Assembly (NCBI RefSeq): GCF_005938645.2
Contig: NZ_CP042171.1
Span: forward strand, 3,720,001 to 3,784,000
DNA length: 64,000 nt
Source: Pedobacter sp. KBS0701
GTDB taxonomy: Bacteria > Bacteroidota > Bacteroidia > Sphingobacteriales > Sphingobacteriaceae
Direction: 5' to 3'
A program made the position numbers and the translations under genes. The notes under the pieces are model-generated. The model ran no database searches. It saw only the letters and a list, made by a program, of their open reading frames with translations, and was not told where the DNA came from. Of this stretch, positions 1 through 13,618 are shown in pieces (position 1 is the stretch's first letter; every line of letters starts with the position of its first letter).

Positions 1-338
<338 letters not shown>

Positions 339-670
339 AAATGTGTTGTAAGATGCTGACCAGTTTTAACTATTGTTAAAAATAGTCTTCTTTTTTTTAT
401 GTTGTCTGTTAGACACCACCTTTAAAATAAAGCTACGTAATCATGTACTTTGATCGGTACTCCATTACCTCGCTACGCTACATTGACATCTCTTTTAAGA
501 ACTTACTGACCTGGTAAACCTCACGGCCGGTCATTTATATATATATCTTCAAACTTCTGTTCGTTCAAGTCGTGTTCGTCTTAAACGTGTTTCCATTTGT
601 TTCAATCTTTTTTCTATCTTTCCGGCATCCGCCGTTCCGATTTTTTTACCCTTCCTTTCGGTTGGGAGTG

Positions 671-933
671 CAAAGGTAAGGATCTTTTCCGAACTTCCAA
701 ATAAAATAAATTTTATTTTTTAAGCCTTCTTCTGTCCTTGTTTGCTTTTCAATATGCCAGGTTTAACTGGCTTTCCGTTCTTCCGAACCGGGCTGCAAAG
801 GTAACAATCTTTTTCTCTTCCGCAATATTTATTTTAAAATAAATCCTGCTCTCCTATCTCTATAACACCTTTTCAACTAAAACCCTTCCTCCGAAGCGGG
901 ATGCAAAAGTAGGAAAATTCTCTACAACGCCAA
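671..933 (-). promoter_or_regulatory. Three tandem rRNA promoters (operon A)
   Basis: On the minus strand three boxes fit the Bacteroidota -7 consensus TAnnTTTG: TACCTTTG at 671-678, TACCTTTG at 796-803 and TACTTTTG at 904-911. Each has a -33 TTG exactly 19 bp upstream, at 698-700, 823-825 and 931-933. Each -7 box sits in a similar context (plus strand GGG-N-TGCAAA-GGTAA or close). This predicts three start sites feeding the leader of 16S copy A. The same arrangement recurs at 9309-9577. Confidence 0.75.
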
Positions 934-1044
934 AGGTTTTTTACAGAATAGCACAGGCTTTAACGTAAGTTGATGGTTTTCAGCAGGAAAAAGTTTTACT
1001 ATAGTTAAAACTTTTTGAAGCAAAAGGTGTTTGCGTCTACTTAT

Positions 1045-1078
1045 AAACCTCGCAGGTTTCTAAAAACCTGCGAGGTTT
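1045..1078 (-). terminator. Hairpin between DUF808 gene and rRNA promoters
   Basis: A perfect 15-bp inverted repeat (1045-1059 with 1064-1078, arms AAACCTCGCAGGTTT) lies 220 bp downstream of the DUF808 gene and upstream of the operon A promoters. It could end transcription before the rRNA operon. The matching place in the other leader, around 9684-9720, has lost the symmetry. A strong T-run does not follow, so the terminator role is inferred. Confidence 0.45.
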
Positions 1079-1300
1079 GATCTGAAGACTTCCCAAGTTC
1101 CCGGCGCACACGCTTCCTGGAAACTTCGTAAGTTACTCCCCTGCCCCGCCCACCTAAACCCGATTGCAGTGGTAGCTGCAGGCTTCACGCCGGCACTACA
1201 AACGGAAAGCGGGAACATGCTGATATAGTAGCACAACAATTGCTTTTCTGAAAAAATAATAAAAAGCTATAAAAGAATGGCTTAATAATTCATTTGGCTA

Positions 1301-2167
1301 TTAGGCCTTAATAACGGCTACAAGTTTTTTGCTCAAATTTAGACCTAGAACTAAAACTAATCCAGCTATTAATCCAAAAGCAAATTCACGGAGAATTGAA
1401 GGGAAAGAAGGGAAAATATGATGCATAAAAGCAATATTGTGCGCAAAAATCCCACCTGATACCAATATTAGTGCAACCGTTCCTACAATACTTAAAATTT
1501 TAATAATAACAGGCAGCGATTTAACCAGGATTTTTCCGATTGTTGAAAAAATACCTTTATCGCCAGAGGCTTTCACCAAACGGTATCCAGCATCATCCAT
1601 TCTGACAATAAGCGCCACTATACCATAAACGCCAATGGTTGCCAATAATGCGATAACGGAAACAGTTATGATCTGGATAACAAGCTTTTCATCCAAAACA
1701 CTGCCTAATGCTATAATGACAATTTCTATCGACAGGATAAAATCAGTAGTTATAGCAGATCTTATTTTTGTCTTTTCTGCTGTCTCGCCTTCTTCGATCA
1801 CTTCTTTAGCTTCAACATACGAGGGCTTAGGCCGATGGAAAAAATATTCAACAATTTTTTCAACCCCTTCATAAGCCAGATACAAGCCACCCAATACCAA
1901 GATTACTTTAATCGCAACCGGAAAAAAAACATTAAGCAGCAACGCGATTGGAACAATGATGATTTTATTCACTAAAGAACCCTTGGTGATTGCCCATAGC
2001 ACGGGTAATTCCCTTGAAGAAAGGAAACCTGTAGATTTTTCGGCATTTACTGCCAGGTCATCCCCCAAAATACCGGCCGTTTTCTTAGCCGCCACCTTTG
2101 CCGTTACAGCAACATCGTCCATTAACGCACCTATATCATCTAAAATTGCAAAAAAACCCGAAGCCAT
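1301..2167 (-). CDS. DUF808 family membrane protein (YedI-like)
   Basis: A 288-residue protein of the DUF808/YedI family, recognised from its N-terminus (FFAILDDIGALMDDVA) followed by the characteristic KKTAGILGDDLAVN stretch. Several hydrophobic segments (about residues 65-100, 140-190 and 215-285) indicate a multi-pass inner-membrane protein. Its biochemical role is not established. The length is usual for the family. It is the only protein gene between two rRNA operons and is read in the same direction, so it may receive readthrough from operon B; a perfect hairpin at 1045-1078 separates it from operon A. Confidence 0.85.
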   Translation of the reverse strand: MASGFFAILDDIGALMDDVAVTAKVAAKKTAGILGDDLAVNAEKSTGFLSSRELPVLWAITKGSLVNKIIIVPIALLLNVFFPVAIKVILVLGGLYLAYEGVEKIVEYFFHRPKPSYVEAKEVIEEGETAEKTKIRSAITTDFILSIEIVIIALGSVLDEKLVIQIITVSVIALLATIGVYGIVALIVRMDDAGYRLVKASGDKGIFSTIGKILVKSLPVIIKILSIVGTVALILVSGGIFAHNIAFMHHIFPSFPSILREFAFGLIAGLVLVLGLNLSKKLVAVIKA

Positions 2168-3065
2168 ATCTAAATTTATTAATGCTGCAAAATATCAATT
2201 CCTTTTTAGATTTAGATAATCACACGCCAAATCTTTTAACCTATACCGTGCATTGAAACTATGCAAGCCGACATTTTTAAAAGCAAATCATACTTATTAA
2301 CACGGGTTATAACAGTAATAAACTAAAACTGTTGGAAAAAGAAATAAATTATTGATGTTGAAACTGAAAGAGGGGAATTAATATTAGGGAGTTCTATTTA
2401 TATTAAGGAGTAACTGTATTTTTTTTGGAGCGCAGCAGCATTAACCATTATGTTTGGTTTGGTCCTGCTGTACGTTTCACTCCGCCAATGAAGAATTGGC
2501 TCTGTGCTCACTCCCATCAGGGCTATTTAACCCTGGCCAGAAGATAAAAACAGGTAAGATGAAAAACGGATGATGGAATGGCCTCTGCGGAGATCAGCGT
2601 GATCTGCGGGAATAAACCATTAACTTTTCTTAACTCCTTAATGGTAAAAAAAACCTCCTAGTTTTGAAGCGCAGTTTCCTGTGCTTGTAGGCTAGGTTCC
2701 CTCCTGCTGTACGCTCAATCCTTTTGGGAAACCATTCTAACATAAACAATCATCTTTACCCAAAAGGGATGCTGCTCCCATCAGGGCTATTTAACCCCGG
2801 ACAGAAGAAAACAGGTAAAATGTAAAATGGGTGATGGAATAGAATCGTCTCTGCGGAGATCAGCGTGATCTGCGGGAACAAACCCTTAACTTTGCTTAAC
2901 TCTTTAATGTTGAGAAAAAGTTTATGGCTCCCTTTACCATTAAGGGATTAAGGACATTAAGAATAGCGCCCATACCTTAACCCTTCTTCACTCCTTAATG
3001 GTGAGAATAATCAAGAACTGTTAATCAAATGGAAGCTAATAATATATTTCAAAAAGCCTTTAAAA
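2168..3065. repeat. Gene-free spacer with degenerate ~270-bp direct repeat
   Basis: No credible gene is present. Two related blocks, roughly 2420-2640 and 2670-2910, share the order: CTGCTGTACG, a CATCAGGGCTATTTAACCC stretch, an ACAGGTAA(A/G)ATG stretch, then CTGCGGAGATCAGCGTGATC and a TTAACT...TTAACTC...TTAATGGT tail. Short pieces of the tail recur around 2930-3010. This looks like a decayed dispersed intergenic repeat. Confidence 0.5.
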
Positions 3066-3102
3066 CGAAGAAAACCCTTCAACATTTCTGCTGAAGGGTT
3101 TC
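3066..3102 (-). terminator. Intrinsic terminator of rRNA operon B
   Basis: Directly after the last 5S gene on the minus strand, arms AACCCTTCA and TGAAGGGTT form a stem (about 3073-3100) followed by TTTTCTTC. The position and shape fit a Rho-independent terminator ending the operon. Confidence 0.8.
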
Positions 3103-3110
3103 TTTTAAGA

Positions 3111-3221
<111 letters not shown>

Positions 3222-3369
3222 ATATTTTTAATTAAGGTTGAAGGAAGGAGGGTTTTAGGGAGGGAGGGTTATACCTTCCGCCTTTCTACCGTCGGCCTTC
3301 CAGCCTTAATGTATATCGATTTCAGTATTTCAATTTTGCTGACCTTAAACACAAGGCCTTGTATATAAC

Positions 3370-3403
3370 AAGAAAACCCTTCAACATTTCTGCTAAAGGG
3401 TTT
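3370..3403 (-). terminator. Weakened terminator-like hairpin between the 5S copies
   Basis: This is the same sequence as the final terminator, but the arm reads CTAAAGGG rather than CTGAAGGG, which breaks one pair of the stem. It separates the proximal from the distal 5S gene. A weaker hairpin would let part of the transcripts reach the distal 5S; that consequence is inferred. Confidence 0.5.
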
Positions 3404-3412
3404 CTTTTAAGA

Positions 3413-3523
<111 letters not shown>

Positions 3524-3627
3524 ATGTTTTTAATTAAGGTTAAAGGGAGGAGGGTTTTAGGGTGGGAGGGTATATACCTTCCGCCTTTCTACCTTCGGCC
3601 TTCCAGCCTTAAATGACATATTATTGA

Positions 3628-3655
3628 AAGAAGTTAGTTTGAAGAACAAACAACA
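3628..3655 (-). other. 23S processing stem, 3' arm
   Basis: This 28-nt flank just beyond the 23S 3' end is complementary to 6644-6672 just before the 23S 5' end. On the plus strand the two arms read AAGAAGTTAGTTTGAAGAAC... and, reverse-complemented, AAGAAGTTAAAAAAGAAGAG..., differing at a few bases. Such a long stem bracketing 23S is the usual RNase III processing substrate. Confidence 0.6.
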
Positions 3656-3662
3656 GTCTGTT

Positions 3663-6540
<2,878 letters not shown>

Positions 6541-6968
6541 TACTCTTGCGCCTTTTGCGCCGCAAGGTATGCTTTTTTGCTCTTGTTATGATGTCTCATT
6601 CCCAACGTAAAGTCGGGAGAGCACAAACACAACAGTCGCCTATTGTTGTTTGCTCTTCTTTTTTAACTTCTTCCAATATGTCAAAGAACTTTACTGAGGC
6701 TGAAGGCCGAAGGTATAAAGGCGGAGGGTTTCATTGTCCCCAACCTAAGCTTCGTTTCAGCTTCGTTAGTAAAAAACTGCGGTCTCGAACCGTTTCATAT
6801 TTCGATATTATTATATCTATATATGTGCCCCCTGGCGTTTCTTCTTTTCTTAATCTTTATGTCAATGTATATTATCTATCCCGATAATAAGGTATTTATT
6901 CTGTTGTGGTCTATGTACCGGCTTAAAGTTTACCTCTTTGCCTTCTACCTTCTGACCCTCAACCTCAA
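6541..6968 (-). other. Spacer between tRNA-Ala and 23S, with 23S processing stem 5' arm
   Basis: Transcribed spacer of about 430 nt with no gene. It holds the 5' arm of the 23S processing stem at 6644-6672, complementary to 3628-3655. At 6700-6735 an AGGCTGAAGGCCGAAGGTATAAAGG-type segment matches, in reverse orientation, the CCTTCCGCC...CTTCGGCCTTC element found twice in the 5S spacers (about 3283-3305 and 3587-3610). Confidence 0.55.
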
Positions 6969-7045
6969 TGGTGGAGAATAACGGAGTCGAACCGTTGACC
7001 TCCTGCGTGCAAGGCAGGCGCTCTAGCCAGCTGAGCTAATCCCCC
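6969..7045 (-). tRNA. tRNA-Ala (TGC)
   Basis: Full cloverleaf on the minus strand: GGGGGAT acceptor arm, GCTC...GAGC D-arm, anticodon stem CCTGC/GCAGG with TGC anticodon, GTTCGAC T-loop, and an encoded CCA at 6969-6971. It sits in the standard 16S-23S spacer next to tRNA-Ile. Confidence 0.97.
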
Positions 7046-7127
7046 AGAGTATCAGTTTTGAGTTTGGAGTCATTAGTCTGGAGTATTCATAACTCCCAGG
7101 CTCTTTTCTCTTTACTCCCAACTTCAA

Positions 7128-7204
7128 TGGTAGTCCCGTCCAGATTTGAACTGGAGACCCCTACATTATCAGTGTAGTGCTCTAACCAGGCTGAGCTACG
7201 GGAC
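7128..7204 (-). tRNA. tRNA-Ile (GAT)
   Basis: Full cloverleaf on the minus strand: GTCCCGT acceptor paired with ACGGGAC, anticodon stem CTACA/TGTAG with GAT anticodon, GTTCAAAT T-loop and encoded CCA at 7128-7130. It lies between 16S and tRNA-Ala in operon B. Confidence 0.97.
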
Positions 7205-7456
7205 TTCTTGATTTCAGGTAAGCAATAGTTTGCAGTATATAGTATCTTACCGCTACTGCTTCCTTTGGCTTCCCCTTCTTGTCTCCGTTAAGCTTACCTT
7301 TATAGTAGCCCACCGTTTTCTTCTGGGTGTTTCTTTTTTCTCTTGTGCTTTTAAAGTATTTAGTATCCAGTATCAAGACCTTAAGCCTTATACCTTATTA
7401 CCATATACCTTAATTAGAAATATCATGTTGCGTGGCGAGTAGGTGAGTCTACTCCA

Positions 7457-8980
<1,524 letters not shown>

Positions 8981-9890
8981 AAATGTGTTGTAAGATGCTG
9001 ACCAGTTTTAACTATTGTTAAAAATAGTCTTCTTTTTTTATGTTGTCTGTTAGACAACACCTTTAAAATAAAGCTACGTAATCATGTACTTTGATCGGTA
9101 CTCCATTACCTCGCTACGCTACATTGACATCTCTTTTAAGAACTTATTGACCTGGTAAACCTCACGGCCGGTCATTTATATATCTTCAAAATTCAGTTCG
9201 TTCAAGTCGTGTTCGTCTTAAACGTGTTTCCATTTGTTTCAATCTTTTTTCTATCTTTCCGGCATCCGCCGTTCCGATTTTTTTTACCCTTCCTTTCGGT
9301 TGGGAGTGCAAAGGTAAGGAACTTTTTTAAACTTGCAAATAAAATAAATTTTATTTTTTTTTTAAGCCTTCTTCTTTCCTTGTTTGCTTTTCAATATACC
9401 AGACTTAACTGGCTTTCCGTTCTTCCGAACCGGGCTGCAAAGGTAACAATCTTTTTCTCTCCCGCAATATTTATTTTAAAATAAATCCTGCTCTCCTCTC
9501 TCTCTATAACACCTTTTCAACTAAAACCCTTCCTCCGAAGCGGGATGCAAAAGTAAGAAAAATATTGTTCCTTCCAAAGGGTTTTTGTGGAATAGTGCAG
9601 GCTTTGACGTAAGTGAATGGTTTTCAGCAGGAAAAAAATTACTATAGTTAAAACTTTTTGAAGCAAAAGGTGTTTGTTCTCACTTATAAACCTATCAGGT
9701 TTTTTGAAATCTGCGATCTGAAGACTTATGAGTTCCTGGCGCACACGCCACCTGGAAACTTTATAAGTACCCTCCTGCCCCCGCCCACCTAAACCCGATT
9801 GCAGTGGTAGCTGCAGGCTTCACGCTAGCACTACAAACGGAAAGCGGGAACATGCTGATATAGTAGCACAACAACTGCTTTGCTGAAAAA
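8981..9890 (-). repeat. Duplicated rRNA leader, copy B
   Basis: Near-identical to 339-1250. Small differences include a shortened TA run near 9178 and loss of the symmetric hairpin seen at 1045-1078. No gene is supported; short open frames here are shadows. The 9890-9999 remainder is AT-rich spacer before the divergent bamD promoter. Confidence 0.75.
9309..9577 (-). promoter_or_regulatory. Three tandem rRNA promoters (operon B)
   Basis: Minus-strand -7 boxes TACCTTTG at 9309-9316, TACCTTTG at 9438-9445 and TACTTTTG at 9548-9555, each with a -33 TTG exactly 19 bp upstream (9336-9338, 9465-9467, 9575-9577). The boxes and spacings are the same as in operon A although the surrounding bases vary, which supports function. 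Confidence 0.75.
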
Positions 9891-9999
9891 AATGAGTATA
9901 CTATATAGTATATAATCGAGCCTTATATATATGTTAAAAATTGTTAACTGTTATATTCTACTGAATTGCTTTGCATAGCTTAGCGGCGAATTGTTTTTA

Positions 10000-10029
10000 T
10001 TGATGTTATCGTATTATTAATTATCTTTG
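10000..10029 (+). promoter_or_regulatory. bamD promoter, predicted near-leaderless
   Basis: A consensus -7 box TATCTTTG at 10022-10029 and a -33 TTG at 10000-10002 are separated by 19 bp. Transcription should begin within a few bases after the box, while the bamD ATG is at 10034. The mRNA would therefore have almost no 5' leader and no room for a ribosome binding site. Confidence 0.7.
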
Positions 10030-10033
10030 CAGA

Positions 10034-10981
10034 ATGTTTAAAGTTAAACACTTAATTATTTTATTATTTATTGCCGCTTTGGGTATTGCGGGTTGTAAAA
10101 GTCGTTTCGAGAAATTGAGAGCGAGCAATGACGTTGCAAAAAAATACCAGGAGGCGCTTCGTTTGTATAATAAACGCGATTACAGTAAGGCCTTAGTGCT
10201 TTTTGAGGATCTTTCTCAAAAATATCGTGGCCGTGCAGAAGCTGAGGATCTGAACTATTATTATGCTTATACATTATATAGATTAAGTGATTACACCACT
10301 GCGAGATACCAGTTTAAAAGTTTTGCGGATACCTACCCAGCAAGCAAGAATGCAGAAGAAGCGAGATACATGGGTGCTTATTGCTATTACTTAGAATCTC
10401 CAAGCTTCTCTTTAGATCAGGAAAATACCTATAAAGCTATTGATGCGCTACAATTATTTATCAACTTATACCCTACCAGCGATCGTGCTGCAGCTGCAGG
10501 CAAATATATTGCTGTACTAAGGGGCAAGCTGGAGGATAAAGCATTTGAAAATGCTAAAATGTATTTAACTACAGGCCCTAGTAATGTAGATAATTACAGA
10601 GCGGCTGTTATTGCCTTAAAAAATGCACAAAGAGACTACCCAGATATTAAATATGCTGAGGAAATGGATTTCCTGATGATTAAAGCGCAATATTTATACG
10701 CAAAAAATAGTTATGTCATCCGCCAGGAAGACCGGTATAATGAGGCACTTGCCTTATATACGGAGTTTACTGAAAACCACCCGGATAGTAAATTTGCTAA
10801 AGATGCAAAGGCGCTTAAGAGTGATGTTGAAGCAGGAATTGTGGCTACCAAGCAAGAATTGGCCTTATATGCTGCCGATCAGGAAAAATACAAGCAGATG
10901 CTGATCAGAACCGGTAAATTAAAAGATACCGTTTCTGCAAAACCAACTAATGCAGATAATACGAATATTAAAAACAAGTAA
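10034..10981 (+). CDS. bamD: Outer membrane assembly lipoprotein BamD
   Basis: A 315-residue lipoprotein of the BamD (YfiO) family, a periplasmic-side component of the BAM complex that inserts beta-barrel proteins. It has a signal peptide with a lipobox ending in IAGC (Cys21) and TPR-like helical repeats across residues 35-255 (YQEALRLYNKRDYSKALVLF, ADTYPASKNAEEARYMGAYC). The charged C-terminal tail from about 290 is low complexity. It heads a conserved Bacteroidota operon, followed 3 bp later by rpoZ. A consensus promoter ends 4 bp before the ATG, which supports this start. Confidence 0.93.
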   Translation: MFKVKHLIILLFIAALGIAGCKSRFEKLRASNDVAKKYQEALRLYNKRDYSKALVLFEDLSQKYRGRAEAEDLNYYYAYTLYRLSDYTTARYQFKSFADTYPASKNAEEARYMGAYCYYLESPSFSLDQENTYKAIDALQLFINLYPTSDRAAAAGKYIAVLRGKLEDKAFENAKMYLTTGPSNVDNYRAAVIALKNAQRDYPDIKYAEEMDFLMIKAQYLYAKNSYVIRQEDRYNEALALYTEFTENHPDSKFAKDAKALKSDVEAGIVATKQELALYAADQEKYKQMLIRTGKLKDTVSAKPTNADNTNIKNK

Positions 10982-10984
10982 TAG

Positions 10985-11311
10985 ATGAATACTAACAAAC
11001 CTGCTGTACCAAATACTACAGTAACCAGAAACGTACACGATTTAGATAAAACTACTGATAACTTATACGAATCATTAGTGGTAATTGCTAAAAGGGCAAA
11101 TCAGATCTCGAATAACGTTAAAGAAGAGTTACACGGTAAATTGGCAGAATTTGCTTCCAGCAACGATAATTTGGAAGAAATTTTCGAAAACCGCGAGCAG
11201 ATTGAGATCAGCAAGCACTATGAGCGTATGCCGAAGCCTGTTTTGGTTGCTATTGATGAATTTTTGAACGAAAAAGTTTATCACAGAAATCCTGCTAAAG
11301 AACAAAAGTAA
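10985..11311 (+). CDS. rpoZ: RNA polymerase omega subunit (RpoZ/Rpb6-like)
   Basis: A 108-residue protein matching the Bacteroidota form of omega, which helps assemble the polymerase and stabilises beta-prime. The LYESLVVIAKRANQI segment (about residues 28-42) is the conserved Rpb6/omega core helix. It starts 3 bp after bamD and precedes coaBC by 72 bp, as in many Bacteroidota genomes. The assignment rests on this core and the gene order. Confidence 0.88.
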   Translation: MNTNKPAVPNTTVTRNVHDLDKTTDNLYESLVVIAKRANQISNNVKEELHGKLAEFASSNDNLEEIFENREQIEISKHYERMPKPVLVAIDEFLNEKVYHRNPAKEQK

Positions 11312-11383
11312 CTGGTATAGAGCAATGAGCATGGCGCAATTTTGTAAGCATATCAATGCTCTAAGCTCCATGCCCTGTACCCT

Positions 11384-12580
11384 ATGCTAGAAAATAAAAA
11401 TATAATCCTTGGCGTTTGCGGCAGCATCGCAGCATATAAGTCGGCATTTTTGGTTCGGCTGCTTATAAAAGCTGGTGCAAACGTAAAGGTTATTCTTACC
11501 CCTGATGGTGCTAATTTCATTACACCACTCACCCTTGCTACGCTTTCTAAAAACCCGGTTTATACGCAATATTTCGAAGAAGAAACAGGCGTATGGAGTA
11601 ATCACGTTGAGTTAGGCCTGTGGGCTGATCTTATCATTATCGCTCCCATAAGTGCTAATACCTTAGCCAAACTAGCAACAGGAATCTGTGATAATTTATT
11701 AACTGCGGTTTACCTTTCGGCCAAATGTCCGGTTTATCTAGCCCCGGCTATGGATCTGGATATGTGGAAACACGAAACCACCCGAAGCAATATTGAACGT
11801 GTTATTGGTTTTGGGAATACCGTTATTGCTCCTGCCAATGGTGAACTGGCCAGCGGGCTCTGGGGCGAGGGCCGAATGGCTGAACCCGAAGAAATTGTTT
11901 CTTTCCTGGATAATGCCATTAAAAAATCGATGCCTCTATACGGCAAAAAGGTAATGGTTACCGCTGGTCCTACTTATGAGGCTATAGATCCTGTGCGTTT
12001 TATAGGCAACCATTCCTCAGGAAAGATGGGTTTTGTGATAGCCGATGAGTTGGCCAAACTAGGTGCAGATGTTACCCTAATTGCCGGACCAACCGCACAA
12101 AAAGCGGCACAAAGTTTAAAAAGGATTGATGTGGTAAGTGCTCAGGATATGTTCAATGCCTGTTCATCGATATTCCCTGATACCGATATTACCGTAATGT
12201 GTGCGGCAGTAGCCGATTATCGCCCCAAGCAGGTTGCCACCCAAAAAATTAAAAAACAGGATAGCGGATTGGTTCTGGAACTGGAAAAAACAACGGATAT
12301 ACTCGCTTCTTTAGGTGCGGCAAAAAAAACACACCAGGTTTTGGTTGGTTTTGCTTTAGAAACCAATGACGAAGAGAATTACGCAAAAGGCAAACTCGAG
12401 AAGAAAAATCTTGACCTGGTTGTTCTAAATTCTTTGAATGATACGGGCGCAGGTTTTAAATCAGATACCAATAAAATTACTATTTTTAACAAAGCTTTAG
12501 AACGGACTATTTTTGATATGAAATCGAAAACAGAAGTTGCCAAAGATATTTGTACTGCCATTTTAAAAATTGCGAAATGA
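11384..12580 (+). CDS. coaBC: Bifunctional phosphopantothenoylcysteine synthetase/decarboxylase CoaBC
   Basis: A 398-residue fusion carrying out two steps of coenzyme A synthesis: joining 4'-phosphopantothenate to cysteine, then decarboxylation to phosphopantetheine. The N-terminal flavoprotein domain (about 1-180) has GVCGSIAAYKS and PAMDLDMW near residue 119. The C-terminal synthetase domain (about 185-398) has AGPTYEAIDPVRFIGNHSSG near 194-211 and ADYRPK. In the substrate loop the segment reads LASGLWGEGRM, so the position of the E. coli catalytic Cys appears to be Ser; I believe this is common in the phylum. It overlaps the next gene by 4 nt (ATGA). Confidence 0.93.
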   Translation: MLENKNIILGVCGSIAAYKSAFLVRLLIKAGANVKVILTPDGANFITPLTLATLSKNPVYTQYFEEETGVWSNHVELGLWADLIIIAPISANTLAKLATGICDNLLTAVYLSAKCPVYLAPAMDLDMWKHETTRSNIERVIGFGNTVIAPANGELASGLWGEGRMAEPEEIVSFLDNAIKKSMPLYGKKVMVTAGPTYEAIDPVRFIGNHSSGKMGFVIADELAKLGADVTLIAGPTAQKAAQSLKRIDVVSAQDMFNACSSIFPDTDITVMCAAVADYRPKQVATQKIKKQDSGLVLELEKTTDILASLGAAKKTHQVLVGFALETNDEENYAKGKLEKKNLDLVVLNSLNDTGAGFKSDTNKITIFNKALERTIFDMKSKTEVAKDICTAILKIAK

Positions 12581-13470
12581 TAAAAAAGATTGTTTGGATA
12601 CTGGTATTGGTTGGTTTTGGGAAGCTGCAGGCGCAGGAGTTAAATGCAAGGGTAACTTTGCTGGCTCCCCAGGTTTCGAACATTAGCAAACCAACTTTAG
12701 ATGCTTTGCAAAAAACAATCCGCGATTTTTTAAACAATAATAAATTCAGTAATGAAAGTTATAAACCTCAGGAACGTATAGACTGTAGTTTTATCATCAC
12801 CATCAATTCATGGGATGGTGGCTCTGGATATACTGCCGAAGCACAGATTCAAAGCAGTCGCCCTGTTTTTAACAGCTCTTACAATAGCACTTTGTTAAAT
12901 ATGAGCGATAAGAATTTCGATTTTAATTTCAACGATGGGGCCACAATCGACTTCTCTGATCAAAATTACATTTCCAATATCAGTGCCCTCCTCACCTACT
13001 ATGCTTATACCATCATCGGTATGGATAAAGATAGTTTTAGCAAAATGGGCGGAACTCCTTTTTACAAAAAAGCACAGAATATTATTAACCTTGCACAGGC
13101 TTCCGGCAATACCGGCTGGAGGGCAGCCGATGGCTTACGTAACCGCTTTTGGTTCAACGAAAATGTTTTAAACCCCATTTTTGCCGAGCTCCGCAATTTC
13201 ATTTACAGCTATCATTTAAGTGGCCTGGATCAGCTAACCGACAATGATAAAGGCTTAACGCAGATTGTTGCCGCACTACCTGCACTGCAACAAATGGATA
13301 AGCAGAAACTGGGCTCTATTTTCCCTAATGTTTACTTTGCCACTAAAGCCGAAGAAGTAACCAATGTACTTTCTAAACTCAATGGACAAGAGCGCATGAA
13401 AGCCTATAATATGCTGGCAGAAATCGATCCGGCAAATATTGGTAAGTACGAGGGACTGAAGAAGAATTAA
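12577..13470 (+). CDS. DUF4835 family exported protein
   Basis: A 297-residue protein with an N-terminal signal peptide ending in LQAQ, and the conserved DUF4835 pattern: LNARVTLLAPQVSNISKPT near the start of the mature protein and WDGGSGYTAEAQIQSSRPV around residues 80-98. The function is unknown; the family is nearly restricted to Bacteroidota and lies beside coaBC. The ATG at 12577 overlaps the coaBC stop and fits the signal peptide better than an upstream in-frame Met at 12550. It closes the bamD operon here. Confidence 0.87.
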   Translation: MIKKIVWILVLVGFGKLQAQELNARVTLLAPQVSNISKPTLDALQKTIRDFLNNNKFSNESYKPQERIDCSFIITINSWDGGSGYTAEAQIQSSRPVFNSSYNSTLLNMSDKNFDFNFNDGATIDFSDQNYISNISALLTYYAYTIIGMDKDSFSKMGGTPFYKKAQNIINLAQASGNTGWRAADGLRNRFWFNENVLNPIFAELRNFIYSYHLSGLDQLTDNDKGLTQIVAALPALQQMDKQKLGSIFPNVYFATKAEEVTNVLSKLNGQERMKAYNMLAEIDPANIGKYEGLKKN

Positions 13471-13529
13471 TATTGTTGGTCAATAGTTTGATAGCTCATG
13501 GTTTATAGCTTAGCAATTGATTATTAAAT

Positions 13530-13585
13530 CGGTTAATTATATATCAAGCCCATCAGTCAACCAGTTTCAACAGTTAACTGCTATA
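13530..13585. repeat. Dispersed AT-rich intergenic repeat (copy 1)
   Basis: The stretch around GGTTAATTATATATCAAGCCCATCAGTCAACCAGTTT resembles 14766-14812 (GGTTAATTGTATATCATGCCCATTAGTTAACCAATT). Both copies lie in spacers flanking the same gene. Arms of the GGTTAA/TTAACC type could pair. Confidence 0.4.
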
Positions 13586-13618
13586 TGGCGTTGTGTAGCT
13601 AAAATATAGTTTCTAAAA

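Larger units (their letters stand above)
339..1250 (-). repeat. Duplicated rRNA leader, copy A
   Basis: The 5' flank of 16S copy A is nearly the same as 8981-9885 upstream of 16S copy B, from the 16S start through the three promoters to about 1240. No gene is apparent. The long identity beyond the promoters suggests that the operon was duplicated together with its upstream region, or that the two copies are kept alike by gene conversion. Confidence 0.8.

Noticed and set aside
9209..9744. Small open frames in the leader of rRNA operon B
   Set aside because: They overlap the rRNA promoters and duplicated leader, and are not preserved in the other leader copy.
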